64,000 nt of DNA from Diphasiastrum complanatum (Eukaryota > Streptophyta > Lycopodiopsida > Lycopodiales > Lycopodiaceae). Position 1 is the stretch's first letter. The number at the start of each line of letters is the position of its first letter. The notes beneath the pieces are model-generated. The model was given only the letters and a program-made list of their open reading frames with translations, did not search any database and was not told the origin of the DNA. Position numbers and translations under genes: made by a program. Positions 22,989 to 34,388 of this stretch are shown here, one piece after another. The DNA is taken from the NCBI GenBank assembly GCA_029204225.1, contig CM055095.1, positions 39,982,141 to 40,046,140 of the forward strand, written 5' to 3'.

Positions 22989-24560
22989 GCGGCTTCTATG
23001 AAGTCCCATTCTTCTTTCTGCAACACCATTGTGCTGCTGTGTATAGGATGTTGTCCTTCTGTGAGTGATTTTTCAGTCATTGTAGAAATCAGTGAATCGG
23101 TTTGAGATGTATTCTCCACATTGATCTGTTCTGATCTGCTTCACCTTGTTTCCTGTGTATCTTTCTACCCAGCTCACATATTCTGTGAACTTGTCAAATG
23201 TATCTGATTTATTGTGAATGAAGTAGACTCTGGCAAACTTACTGTAATCATCAATAAAGGTGATGTAGTACTTCGAGCCTCCTACTGAGATCACTCGAAA
23301 GGTCCACAGATGTTCGAATGTACTAGCTCCAGAATCTTTGTCATTCTGTAGGAGTCCTTGACAAAAGGAGTACGTGACATCTTACCTTTTATAGATGCAT
23401 CACAGGTCATCGAATTGGTCGCATTCGAGATGCTCACCCCTGTGATAGCTCCATGATGGCTTGCTTGATACAATGCCATGGAGTTCATATGGCATAGTCT
23501 CTTGTGCCATAGAATATCTGACGAATCATCTTGGGTTTGATGCACTTGATCTGCAGGTAGGTGTACTTTCAAGTGATACAGGTTGCATTTTCTTCTACCT
23601 TGTGTAATCAATGTACTAGTGCTTGCATCAACGACGTTACATGTTTCGTGTGAAAACGTCGCACACATCCCAGCGTCTACTATCCTTGCAACTGATAGCA
23701 AGTCCTGCTACAATGTAGGTATGAACAAAACGTCTTCGAGTCATTTGTCTCTGTCATTTGTGTTGAGCCACAACGAACCAATACCATTCACTTGATGTTT
23801 CAATCCGTCTCTAAGAATAATAAATCTTGATGGATCTACAGAAAGGCAGAATTTATCCATCTTGATGTAACAAAGTGTGAGGTTGCTCCTGAATCAAGGA
23901 TTACATCCTGTATGTCAGGTGTCGATGCTGCACACATGTTTGCACAGATGTAGGCAGTCGAATTTCCATTATTTGATCTTTCTTCGCCCATCTTCGGGCT
24001 TTCTGGCTTTTCGACGTAGGATGAACTATTATTGTTCTCCTGTTTGCCTTGAGCTTATTTGTTTCTTGGATTCTGGTAACAGTCCATGGCTGCATGACCC
24101 TTCTTGTGACAATGGATACTCAATCTTCGGATTGAGCCAGCATGAATCGATAGTATGTCCTTCACGTCTGCATCTCACGCATGTTTTCTTGTCGCCATTC
24201 TGCTGTTTAGGCTTTTCTTTATTCTTCCAACCGCCTTTGTTGGCTCCCTTCGCTTGCTGGTCTCGATCCTGCCTTCAGTTGGCTCCCTCTTACGCTTGAA
24301 CTATTTTTTTGGCTTCTCCTTGTTGTCATAGGGAGCTTGACCAGAAACGTCCTTGTGATCAAGGTGCTCACAAGCTTCGACTTCTTCTCGAATCTCGATC
24401 ACTGTCTTTTTGAGTGTCATAGTTGGATCCTTTGCTAGAACGCGAGAATATCATAATGAACAGCCAAACAATAAGGCTCAAATTCACATATTTAAGATCG
24501 ATGGACAGTGACAACAGAATTAAGCTTGTCCAAAACCTGTAACGTGACAATCAGCTTATG
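22989..24560 (-). mobile_element. Ty1-copia relic B, 5' half (gag, protease, integrase core)
   Basis: On the minus strand: zinc knuckle CVRCRREGHTIDSC near 24150, a second knuckle-like CHKKGHAAMDC near 24085, protease LDSGATSH near 23895, GAG-pre-integrase (23701-23291, WHKRLCHMN) and integrase core (23294-22989: YYITFIDDYSKF, RTDQCGEY). Several frameshifts and stops are present. The integrase frame continues across the nested insertion at 17127. The GCGGC at 22989-22993 is the second target-site copy. Confidence 0.85.
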
Positions 24561-24954
24561 GAGAAGATTAAGTAAAATATCTAATTGCATAACATTAGAA
24601 ACCAAAATGAAGAATTCAATCATTGATATGAGACAAAAAACTGAATAGTCAGATTAAGCAAAAATTATTTTGAAAGATCAGAGTATACAAAATTGAAAAA
24701 GATGCACTTGATTTGCACTTTTGTCTTGTCTTGTGGTTTTTTGTGGAATAGACACCTTGGTCAAAATAGATACGTAGTTAGTATAGACACTTGAGCCAAA
24801 ATCGACACAAGATAAAAAATAGATGGTCCCGAGTTGGAGTAAGTGGGTCAAATTTTTTATTTAGATGATAGGAATCAAAATTGATTCCGACTTGATTCGA
24901 CCCGTCGATCCAAGCCAAAAATCAACAAGAATGGATCACAAAGGAATTCCAACA
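24430..24954 (-). mobile_element. Possible 3' LTR of another minus-strand element
   Basis: On the minus strand a purine stretch (AAGGAGGAG, 24955-24963) is followed by TGTTGGAATTCC, a typical polypurine-tract/LTR-start junction. The LTR does not match the 27098-27871 LTR, so it belongs to another family. The far end is not defined. Confidence 0.4.
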
Positions 24955-24963
24955 CTCCTCCTT

Positions 24964-25631
24964 AATGAGAAATTTTGAAAGTTTTTGTTTTTTACTACCT
25001 TGTGACATTTTGAATTTTTTTACTATAAGTTGTTAACTTAACAAGACAATGGGTGATGTTTAGTTAAAAGGATGAATGGCCTACTAGAAAAACTTGACCG
25101 TTTGATTTAATTTGATAAGAAGGCAGTTTTGACCCCATGTTCTACAAGGCGTATGATCAGATTGTTCTATTATACTAAGACATGCTTTTGCAAAACTTGA
25201 CTTCTAGTAAATACAAGGGCAAATTTCAAAAAAAAACTTTTTTGGCAGCTTTCTAATAGATTTGAAAAAGAACCTATTTGACTTCTTGTTGAGACTTATA
25301 TAAAATATCCTTGCTATCATGCGGTCTTTGCGAAATGGATAACAACTGAGAATATGTGTAGACACCTATAGTTCTCAAAAAAATTCCCTTGTCCTTACTT
25401 GTATATTCAAATGTAAAGGCAGTTTCAAATTCAAATACAGTTTATTACAAGGCCATTGGCACTTCTTCAGTATTTATTACATTATATATATTGATAATAT
25501 GTTACTGTTTGGTAATGATATCAAATTTATTTCAGATGATAAAAGAATGCTATCTAAATAATTTGAATTGATAGAGTATAGATATATTTAAATAGATATA
25601 TGATTCAAATGCCCAAGTCTATAATGCTAAA
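24964..25631. other. Unassigned AT-rich sequence between copia relics
   Basis: If the 24954 LTR call is right this is degraded internal sequence of that element. I recognise no domain in any frame. Confidence 0.35.
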
Positions 25632-27097
25632 TCAATTTTTATTGATGACTGATCTGTTTAAAGCGCGGTTAGTCATAGAGTAACAATGAGTAAGCCTATA
25701 TAGATATCCTTGTGTTTTTCCAAGTGCAAAAAGGACTCCATTTGCCTTATGAAGAATTATACATGAGTCTGATCCAAACTCTATCCAGTGTCCTAAATCA
25801 TTAATTCTGTTGACAAAGAGCAAGTCTGTTGCAAAATTTGGGACATACAAAACTTTTGGAATGAGTTTGGATTGACCACTCTAAAAACTTAGCTTTTGAT
25901 GATGCCTTCACCTACTATCATTTGTGAGCCATTGTCTCCAAGGTGAACAAACTTCTTTGTACTACATTTTGAATAGTCACGGAACTATTCTTGATAGCTT
26001 GCCATATGTTGTGTAGCTCCAAAATCAAGAAACTACTCTTCATGTTGCTGGACATGTTGATGGTTCACCATAAGTGCAATCTGCTTATCTTCATCATTAG
26101 AGTTCTATGATGTTTGTGCTGTTTCGTTGGCTTATTAGTCCAACTGTTTCTTGTTGTCGTTGTTGAACTTGAGGATTTTGTAGTCCTGGATCTCGTGATT
26201 TGTTCTCTTGCAGTATTTGCAAAACATCTTATTCTTGTTCTGAGCATGTTGTTTATCATTATTCTAGATTGTTTGATGTGATTGAGTCTGAACTTGGTCG
26301 TTCTTGACTGCCTTCTTCTTTTTGTGCTGCTTCTTTAAAAATTTTTTGGAGTATAGGGCATGTGAGTCTTCAATGGAAGATGATGATGCTCCATTCCTTC
26401 GAATGTCCTCCTACATCAGCATAGTAATGACTTTGGATAGCAAAAGATCTAAGTGAGCCAAAATGATCATCCCCAATTTTTATATGATGACTGTAGGCTA
26501 GATAACAAGGTCATAACAACATCGGAGTCCTCAATGACTGAACTAATCACTGCCATTAGAGTCTTGAATTAGTTAATGTGATTTCGGATAGAATCATCTT
26601 CTAACATTCTGAGGGAGAAGAACTTCCTCCTCAAATGCAGCTTTGAAGTGACATCTCTCACTTCATATAGTGTGCTGAGAATATCCCAAGCTTCCTTGGA
26701 AGATTGGGCTTATCTGATGCCACCAATTTATGTGTCTGATACATTAAGGATTATTAAGACAAAGGCTTTACCATCCCTGAGCTACCATTTGGAAATGGCT
26801 TGCTCATTAGCACTAGAAAGTAATTTGATACCAATGACTATTTTCCAAAATTCCTTGGCCGCATGACTTTCATCTTGAATTTCCACATATGATAGTTTTG
26901 GTCCTTCCAACTTGTCTACGATCAGATCAACTTTCGATTGAGGATCCATGTGGAGATTCGAGACAAGTAAATGCAGATAATAGACTGAACTGAATGACTG
27001 AAAAAGAGTTAGTAAATGCTTACATTTTAGCAAAACAAAACTATGTTTTGATGATGTATGCTTCTTGATATTATGTGTAGCTAAAGCTCTGATACCA
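25632..27097 (-). mobile_element. Ty1-copia relic C (gag, protease, pre-integrase only)
   Basis: Minus-strand order: primer-binding site at 27086-27097, gag N-terminus (27080-26780), gag middle with RKFFSLRML near 26620, zinc-knuckle part (CKYCKRTNHEIQD, near 26210), protease and GAG-pre-integrase (25860-25632). The protease catalytic Ser-containing motif is altered to LDFGATQHM (the family has LDSGAT). Stops interrupt all parts, and nothing of integrase, reverse transcriptase or RNase H remains on the left. Confidence 0.8.
27086..27097 (-). promoter_or_regulatory. Primer-binding site of copia relic C
   Basis: Minus-strand TGGTATCAGAGC directly adjoining the LTR that starts at 27098. Confidence 0.9.
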
Positions 27098-27871
27098 TGT
27101 TGGAAAACGTGAAACAAGTTTCTTGGTGCGTTGAACTACGCCTATCCGATTCAAGCTAAAAATAAATTTTAAGCTCTACTTGATTCAGACTTTGAAATCA
27201 TCATAATTTATGCAATTGATTACCTAGCCAAACATGAAATTGTGTACAGAAGTAGGGATAATCAGAGGCATTCAAATTGCACCTAGTAGAATTCAACATT
27301 CAACCTGAGACAATTATGTTCAATCTATGAATCGTTTATCTGCAAAGAAAGTCAGACGTAATAGAAATGTGCAAAATAGCTTGATTAAAATTGCAAGAAA
27401 GTGTACACGACATTCAATCTGTTGATGCATATGTCTTATTTGCATCTATGTGCCTTATTTATATATGTAGAATTTAATTACAACTAGAATGGATCAGCTC
27501 CTAATGTTAGTCGTGAGCTTTATTGTGGTTGCATCTCAACATCTGCCATATTGTCATTCGTTAGAGATACCATCTTACAATAATTGGTCGTAAGTCATAA
27601 TATGAGCATAATGACTCGTTCGTTCAAGCTAGAGTCGAGTAGTCGACAATTTGTCGATTCAAGCTGGAGTCAAGTAGTCGACGGTCCACAGTCCTTCGAT
27701 AGGTAGACTGTCGAGATAGTTTGACTATCGAGACTCCCTCATATTTTGACGATCACGTAGATACATTTTTAAAATTCCCGTGTATTTTTGTAGATTGTGC
27801 GACAATATACAGTAACATGAATGGATCTAGATTAATGATGGGATTTAGGGAGAGAAGGAATGAATCCAACA
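27098..27871 (-). mobile_element. 5' LTR of copia relic C (774 bp)
   Basis: Bounded by TGTTGGA at 27098 and TCCAACA at 27871, a 7-bp terminal inverted repeat. It has a minus-strand TATA-like element (near 27457-27468) and GTCGA-rich U3 sequence. Related partial LTRs end at 7746 and 30943. Confidence 0.85.
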
Positions 27872-28439
27872 GCCGAGGCCCACATTAAAACTCAATGTTG
27901 ACCGGCATGGTAGTAAAAAAAAATTTGCGTGGATGTGCCACTTTGCTACACAAAAAAAATTCTGAATTTTGGCTAAGTCCGAGTTGACGTGGCAGCGTCA
28001 CATCGCAGAAGGCACATTTATGTGGTTGTGAGGATTGAGTATTGTGATAGCTCTTTATTGAGAATAATTTTGTGACAAGTATTAGCATTTCATTGGGCCA
28101 AGGCTATGCACCCATTGGCGGTACATCATCAATATTGAGTCCTTGGATACATAGAACAATATTGGGCCCATTTCGTACATGGGTATATATAACAATGATT
28201 TCATATATGAGTAAAGTCAAGTGTACCATCATAATAGTTTTAAACAATACCTTTAGGAAAGACAATAATACTTCGAAAATGGTGGAGGTCATGCCATAAG
28301 AAAAAGATATGCCCATTTAAACCTTTTCTAGTGACCTATGCTTTTCTTTCGATAAGCACCACCCATGGTGGACATAAAAGTATATCCCTTACAAAAAGGG
28401 CATAGTATCCATGCTGGCAAATCTTGTAATGAAAGCATT
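27872..28439. other. Upstream region of the EF-hand gene
   Basis: No gene seen. It lies between the copia C LTR and the G-box pair and is probably distal promoter sequence. Confidence 0.4.
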
Positions 28440-28473
28440 ACACGTGGCTTAAAATCTTCTTAGACACGTGGCT
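28440..28473 (+). promoter_or_regulatory. Paired ACACGTGGCT boxes (ABRE/G-box type)
   Basis: The 10-mer ACACGTGGCT occurs at 28440-28449 and 28464-28473, same strand, start-to-start 24 bp. ACGTGGC is the core of abscisic-acid response elements bound by bZIP factors, and paired copies are typical of responsive promoters. They lie 200-230 bp before the EF-hand start codon, just upstream of a (TA)n tract. The regulatory meaning is inference. Confidence 0.6.
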
Positions 28474-28479
28474 AAGGGG

Positions 28480-28482
<3 letters not shown>

Positions 28483-28558
<76 letters not shown>
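28483..28558. repeat. (TA)n(GA)n compound microsatellite in EF-hand gene promoter/leader
   Basis: TA repeats 28483-28514 run into GA repeats 28515-28558. The TA tract could serve as the TATA region, placing the GA tract in or near the 5' untranslated region of the gene starting at 28670. Confidence 0.9.
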
Positions 28559-28561
<3 letters not shown>

Positions 28562-28669
28562 GGCGATGGAGGAGCTTGCAACGAGTCTGTGCAGTTTGCC
28601 AATTTAGAGAGAAATTAAGTGTGTTTTGTAGCTTTCTGGGTTGGAAGATCACGTTAGATTGCCAAGGAT

Positions 28670-29086
28670 ATGGCTGTGATTCTGCTAGATGGCTCTACTG
28701 TGCGGAATTTCGTTATGGATGAGGAAGCATTCCAGAAAGTTGTGGATCTTCAGTTTTCTCAGCTGGATGTAGACAGAGATGGCATGCTGTCCAGAGCAGA
28801 GCTGCTGGCTGAATTCGACAGATTGAATATATTTAAAGAGGAGTTTGAATCTCAACTACAGCCGAGCCCAGAAGCGATGGATGCAATATTTAATCTCGTG
28901 TTTGAAACATTTGATTCAGATCATAGTGGAGGAGTAGACCTGGTGGAGTTTAGAGAACAGATGAAGCTTATCATGCTAGCAATCGCTGATGGGATAGGAT
29001 GCATTCCGGTTAGCATGGCGGTAGAGGAGGGCAGCCTTCTAATGGATGCCATGCAGTATGAGCACGCGGAGCAAGCTAATAATTAA
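28670..29086 (+). CDS. EF-hand calcium-binding protein, 138 aa, intronless
   Basis: A single open frame from ATG at 28670. It has two EF-hand loops of standard 12 residues: DVDRDGMLSRAE (33-44) and DSDHSGGVDLVE (82-93), with Asp at positions 1, 3 and 5 (Ser in loop 2), Gly at 6 and Glu at 12, so both should bind Ca2+. The start MAVILLDGSTVRNFV and the stretch MKLIMLAIADGIGCIPV match a small plant EF-hand family (Arabidopsis At1g64850/At1g54530 type, from memory) of unknown biochemical role. No signal peptide or membrane segment is seen, so a soluble calcium sensor is likely. Normal length for the family. The two ACACGTGGCT boxes upstream hint at stress or ABA control. Confidence 0.92.
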   Translation: MAVILLDGSTVRNFVMDEEAFQKVVDLQFSQLDVDRDGMLSRAELLAEFDRLNIFKEEFESQLQPSPEAMDAIFNLVFETFDSDHSGGVDLVEFREQMKLIMLAIADGIGCIPVSMAVEEGSLLMDAMQYEHAEQANN

Positions 29087-29239
29087 AGCTAGCATTATAA
29101 AGTATTTCTTCATAATGTTCTCACATATTTTGGTGTATTGCTGTAAGTGACACCCTTGCTAATACGTATTATTTATACAATCGCTAGATGCGTTTTTGGG
29201 GAAACTATTGACCATCTTTGGTGCTTTGCATGTTTTATG

Positions 29240-29634
29240 TGTTGATGAAAAACTTTGTGAGAGCATCACTATGATGAGCTGACCTGCAGCAAGAAGCATA
29301 ACAGTACAAGCCACCAACAAGAGCACAGAGTAGCAAGAGCCAAACAAAGGAAGAACACAACAAGAGACAATAGCCAAAAACTCTGATAATCCACTCTTTT
29401 CAGAATACATGTATATACAGCATTACAGCATGCTTGCCAAGAAAATTAACTCCTAGTCTCTATAAAAATAAACCTCTACTTGGCGCCACTAGAACATTAA
29501 CCGTCTAAGGGACAAAAAAACGTGGCCACTTGAACAGTTAACTCTGTTTGCTACTTTAAGTCATCCATCATTTATTTACAGATCCTATGTTATGTCAAAA
29601 CTTGGTGTGTGACCAAGATGTATTGGGCATAATT
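29240..29634 (-). mobile_element. LTR of a minus-strand LTR retrotransposon (3' LTR)
   Basis: On the minus strand CAAGTGGGAGAT, a typical copia polypurine junction, precedes TGTTGGGAATTATGCCC at 29634. A matching end ..CATCAACA is found at 29240, giving about 395 bp with TG..CA ends. No second copy is in the window. The left end is less sure than the right. Confidence 0.6.
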
Positions 29635-29794
29635 CCCAACAATCTCCCACTTGACCAATACATCCAAAAAAATTCCTTATGGTGTAATATGAGTTATAAA
29701 ATAGATCTCTACTGAACTATGGCCAGGTCTCCGACTTTTGTAAACGAGATACAAAGTTTCTCTCCTTCTTGAACCAAGGCAAGCTACTGTTAGT

Positions 29795-30443
29795 CACCTA
29801 CATTGGAATTCACCACCACAACTGAATGTAACTTATCTGTGGTTAGCCTTGACTTAGGCAAGGCCTTCTCTAGTGGTACTTCAATACCTTGTAACACATG
29901 ATCGGCCAACTTTTCAAAATCCTTCCTTTTGATGAAGCTTTTCACAGCCTTTTCATCCTTAAGGCACGTGGAGCCTCTAGATTAGCACTAAGTACATTCT
30001 TAAGCTTCTCACAAGTAGCTCGAAGCCTTTGGTTCGCATAGACATTTAAGAGAATGTCTATTTCACAGTCCAGCTTGACCTTTGCAGAAAATTGATTGAA
30101 AAGGACTTCATCAAAATGCCGGTCACCAATAGATCTATCAAATGCTTGGCCTATAATGTTTAATTGGCCTTTCTCAAAGGCAATAATATAAACTTGCATG
30201 TTGGCATGACCTATATCAACAAAAACCACATGGATCCATGCGGCCTGAGGTAAGTATGTCTTATATATGCCATACACAAGGGCAGTGGCCATCGTCTCAT
30301 GCATAAGGCAGAAAGGATGAAGCTCAACATCCAAATACCCCTATGAAATAGACGGGTATCCCAGTCCCACAATTTACAACTTGTGTTCCAAGGCTCTTCT
30401 CAGCTACGGACTTCAGCTTTGACAAGATCATTCCAAGGATCTG
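29795..30443 (-). pseudogene. HSP110 / Hsp70-14-like chaperone pseudogene fragment
   Basis: The minus strand encodes part of the nucleotide-binding domain of the plant HSP110 (Hsp70-14/15/16) group, the nucleotide-exchange partners of cytosolic Hsp70. Successive motifs are QILGMILSKLKSVAEK, GTQVVNCGTGIPVYF, LMHETMATALVYGIYKT, VDIGHANMQV, FEKGQLNIIGQAFDRS, FDEVLFNQFSAK, LRATCEKLKNVLSAN, then after a frame break AVKSFIKRKDFEKLADHVLQG. Roughly a dozen residues are missing after GIPVYF with a frameshift there, and another break lies near 29942. No introns interrupt about 640 bp, which may indicate a processed or captured copy. It ends about 165 bp before the LTR junction at 29634. Confidence 0.78.
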
Positions 30444-30699
30444 AGAAAGCTGGAAAGAGAAACTACAAGCCATAGCAGAGATCCTTCTGATCCTGACCGA
30501 AGGTCACATAGTCCGCATGGATCGCATTCCAACTAGCGACCTATTTGCGTTGACCATGACGCTTGGATGACCCCACTCACACCTTTAAGTGGGTTTCTCA
30601 TGAATAGATTACAGTAGTTATATAATTTTACATTTGTGCATGAGTGTACAAAGGATGGCGTGGAGCCGTTGTGTCGTCAAGAAGAAGATCGTGGCCACT

Positions 30700-30943
30700 G
30701 TCATTGTCAATTTAGTTGCATAGTACAAGAAGTGAGCGTGAGGAGACTCGATAAGTCGGATAAGTCAAGTTTATCTGATAAGTCGATTTAGCCCGATATG
30801 TCGTCTAAGCTTGACATGTTGGCCAACCTTTACTTACTTGTCTCTAGTAGTGGAGCTGCGCGACAATGTAAGTGAGTATGCAGCATTATGAATGTAACTA
30901 GATTAACATGGGATTTAGGAAAGTAGGGGAGATAAATCCAACA
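30700..30943 (-). mobile_element. LTR fragment related to copia C LTR
   Basis: Ends AAATCCAACA at 30943 and shares GCGCGACAATGT, GCAGCATTATGAATG, CTAGATTAACATGGGATTTAGG with the LTRs ending at 7746 and 27871. Its GATAAGTCGGATAAGTC repeats recall the GTCGA repeats of the copia C LTR. Inner part absent. Confidence 0.65.
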
Positions 30944-31856
30944 GGCATCGACTTGTCTGCGGCTTGCTTTATAATTTTCCACAGTTGTTTAGTTAGTATG
31001 GACTGCCTCCTTGTGTGGTGTGCTAAATATCTTTTTTCGCATGACTGGCCCCTATGGGGATCCTGGATTCTGATGCCATGTATAGTCCATTTTGTACTTG
31101 TACATTTGTGAAAATATAATAGTACACTTAACTCTTGCCAAAAAAAAAAAGAAAGTTTTCTAGTATGATGCAACTTGTTGCAACCTCTATAATAGAAAAG
31201 TATTCTACAACAAACACAATTAAAGTTCAGAACTTGCAATTTATTACAGAAAGTATGTGCATTGTTCAAAGTGAAAGAAGACAAGCAAACACTCTATATG
31301 TTGAAGAAAAGCACATTTTTTGAATAATTCTTGAATATCATAATGAGCAATCTAAGTTTGAGATATGTGTCAAGATATCAAAAGACAAAGTTTAGCAACC
31401 AATCTCACAACAAGCACACTTATGTCACAAGAAGTTTTCAAACCGGTAGGCATGAATTATCTGAAGACTATTGCACATTAGGACAATGTCTTACCACTTC
31501 TCAATTGTGGGGCTAGTACAATTTGCCAAGTTCAAGTCTTCCATTGTGATGCAACCTATTGGAAGCTTTCACAACAACGTCATGATTATCCACAAATGGA
31601 CAAAAACTCAATCAAGAACTTGTGAAGTTTTGCAATAAATAACTAAGTTGGCCAATTCAAAAGGAAAAATTCAAAGACCATTTGAATGGTGGAGATTCAA
31701 TATGGATTTAAAGGGAAAAAATTCCAATCCATCAATAAGAGCTATATCTTGAAAAGTCAATCTTCAATTTCAATGAGATCAATGTTTGTGTCCACCATCC
31801 ATGAATGAAATATTATTTGAATTTGAAATATGCTACTTTGTAGAATGATTTATCAT
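30944..31856. other. Unassigned gene-free region
   Basis: AT-rich; no supported coding sequence. A GATTCTGATGCCATG string near 31066 resembles a decayed primer-binding site but has no accompanying LTR. Confidence 0.35.
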
Positions 31857-31960
31857 GAGTAAGCAATGTTCAACATGTAATACAGATGGGCGTATATATA
31901 TGTGTATATATATCTATAAATATACACCCATATATATTACATGTTGAACATTGCTTACTC
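31857..31960. repeat. 104-bp hairpin with perfect 26-bp inverted arms
   Basis: The left arm 31857-31882 (GAGTAAGCAATGTTCAACAT...) is the exact reverse complement of 31935-31960. The pairing continues inward with few mismatches (ATGGGCGTATATA against TATACACCCAT), leaving an AT-rich loop. It could be a tiny foldback MITE or a hairpin RNA precursor. No clear target-site duplication is seen. Confidence 0.9.
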
Positions 31961-32859
31961 AACATTGAACATTCTCATATGTACAACAACTCATAGCTAC
32001 AAGTGTTAATGGATCAATTACAATATTGTTAGTAAAGCTGATCAAATGACATGAATTGCTTAATGCAATGGAAGAACTAGCTGCAGTGCAAAAACATGAG
32101 TTTAAGGGAATTGCATTAATCACCCACAATGGCATAATGTTAAAGAAGCAAACCAAACATGATATTGTGGTGATACATTATGTTTATTTTATACAAATTT
32201 GGTTGCCAAAAAAAAACACATTATGGTGAGTCATCAACTTCTTCTTCGGCTTCGGCCATCGTTTTAGTCGTAATGAAAAAATAATTGCAGACTAAAGCTA
32301 TAAAGTGGATTCAATGTCAACATCTAGGCAAATTGGACTTCATCATAGTTATGTCTAGCTAAATCATGGACTTAACTAAAGATAAGGGGTGAGATTATGA
32401 CCAAGGTATATGAATTTAAAGAATTCACACTTATATTATTTATCATGAAATTTTTCTCTCATGAGAATCTGCAAGACAATTTTGATATGATTCATGTGCT
32501 CCTTGAGAGTTTTTACTATAGAGGTACATTATCTAAGAATGCAACTACAAATTTATCTAGATATGGATTAATATACTCTTGATCATTCAGTAGGTAAATC
32601 TGTAATTGATCTAAATGGATATCATTCATATGGATGAATCTACTCTTGATCTAAATTTACTTAATAATTCTGGAAAAATCATGATTGTCTAGAACATGTA
32701 AGAGAAATCCAAAATGGGGCATGGAAAACAAAAAACATTCACACTCACAATCAATCAAGTCAAGTTTCAATTTCTTTCTTAGATTAACTTGACATCTCAA
32801 TAACTTGAGCTGTGCGATACTTCTACTTTGGGTAGAGTTTAATCACATAAAAGAAAATA
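31961..32859. other. Unassigned gene-free region
   Basis: AT-rich with no recognisable gene. Scattered short open frames only. Confidence 0.35.
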
Positions 32860-33560
32860 GAGATTCGCCTTTATAGCTTTCTTCCTAGACAAGTGTTTTT
32901 TTTGCTTGGGTTTTGATGCCATATGATCAAACTCAGTAAAAATATTATTTTGAGTTTTCTCTCGGACTCGCTTCTTGCTCTTTTTAGGTCTAGGTGCCAA
33001 TGGCAAAGTCTGAAATTGTTTCTTAGATGCCACAACCATGGAATCATAAGCTTTTGTAAATTGTACGACATCATCAAAAGTCTGAAGCACATTTCTCTTA
33101 CATTCATTTTGCTAATTAGCCAACAAACCTAGGATAAATTTCTAGAGCACCAATATAGAGTCAAACGATGGAATCTTATTCCATAAATCCTTGAGTTCTT
33201 AGAGATAAGAGTCCAAACTGTTCATCCCCATTCTAAAGTAAATGAATTTTTTGATTGTAATCAGAATCATCCACAATAACCAATGATTTTCTAAACACAT
33301 CCCATGTGATGATTTTTGGCTATAGATTGTGCCACCCTATTGATGCCTTGTCGTGGAAGAATAGGACTAAGCTCTTTTCTTTTTCTAAAATCCCATGAAG
33401 ACTAAAATAATCATTCTAAGTCAAGTAGTTGTTGAATACCTCATGTTGTTCTCTATCGTCCATTTCTATGAGTGCCACATTCAATTGCTGGCAAATTTGG
33501 AGATAAGTTGGCATTGCAGCCACTCCACTTAGACTTGGGATTTCGTCTATCATTAAAAAA
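32860..33560 (-). pseudogene. Possible gag-like retroelement remnant
   Basis: Discontinuous minus-strand frames give text resembling a retroelement gag region (VQFTKAYDSMV followed by a basic linker RPKKSKKRVREK). Stops are frequent and no zinc knuckle or protease is visible. The complete element at 33811 is inserted just beside it. Assignment is weak. Confidence 0.3.
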
Positions 33561-33805
33561 TCTGACCTTTTTTTGTTAGTAATTGGAACGTAATAAATTC
33601 AATTTTTATCATTGGTACTTACTTTTATCACCATTCAATTCTAAATCATCATTAATTTCAACGCATTGTCCAAATTCCAACATCAATATCCTTTGCCTAA
33701 ACTAGTGATAGACCCACAACACATGTTGGAAACTCTTATTGCTTGAAAAAATGTTGCCTCAAAAAAATTGTGGTTGAAATATCACTTGCATAAAATTCAA
33801 GGGTT

Positions 33806-33810
33806 TATTC
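33806..33810. other. Target-site duplication, left copy (TATTC)
   Basis: TATTC immediately before the 5' LTR. The same TATTC is at 37606-37610 after the 3' LTR. Confidence 0.92.
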
Positions 33811-34372
33811 TGTCATGTGCTGCATGTAATTAGCCCATGAGCTTACTAATGAATTGCCAAATATGGCCATGGAGCCAAAGTAGACTAGAGTTAGTCATTA
33901 GGACAGCTAAAAAGGTGGCTCGAACAACCTCGGTATATTTGTGAATAGTGGACTTGTAATAATGGTTGTAAGGCCCAAATTAGCCAAATAAGGCCGCTAA
34001 CTTATAGTAGAGGCACAAATGACCACTATAAATAGTTGAGGTCGTGCTAAATTTGGAGGCTATTGTTCATTTTGTAATTTTGAGTTTTAAGAGATCTTGG
34101 AGCTTCTCTTGGAGAGCTTTCTTGATGAAGAAAGTGGTTCATGTGCCTAAAATCACATGAGAGCTATGATCATGCTCTAGAATCAGGCCCTATCTTGTGA
34201 ATGATCAATAATCATGAATAAAGGTACCTCACTTTGCCTATTTTGGTAAAGTTTTGCTACTTTTAGCTATCTTCTTGATTTTTGACTAGTTTCTTGATTT
34301 CTTGCATTTCCATTGTAATTTGATGTTTAATGAATGGATTAGACGTTTGAATGCTAAGGTTGGCACATGACA
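33811..34372 (+). repeat. 5' LTR of the non-autonomous element
   Basis: 562 bp, TG..CA. TATA motif CTATAAATAG at 34025-34034, the same core as in the intact copia 5' LTR, and an AATAAA-type signal near 34217. Confidence 0.93.
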
Positions 34373-34376
34373 ATTT

Positions 34377-34388
34377 TGGTATCAGAGC
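34377..34388 (+). promoter_or_regulatory. Primer-binding site of the non-autonomous element
   Basis: TGGTATCAGAGC, four nucleotides after the 5' LTR; initiator Met tRNA type. Confidence 0.93.

Noticed and set aside
31060..31090. Additional primer-binding site (GATTCTGATGCCATG)
   Set aside because: Two or more mismatches to the initiator Met tRNA complement, and no LTR end or gag sequence next to it.
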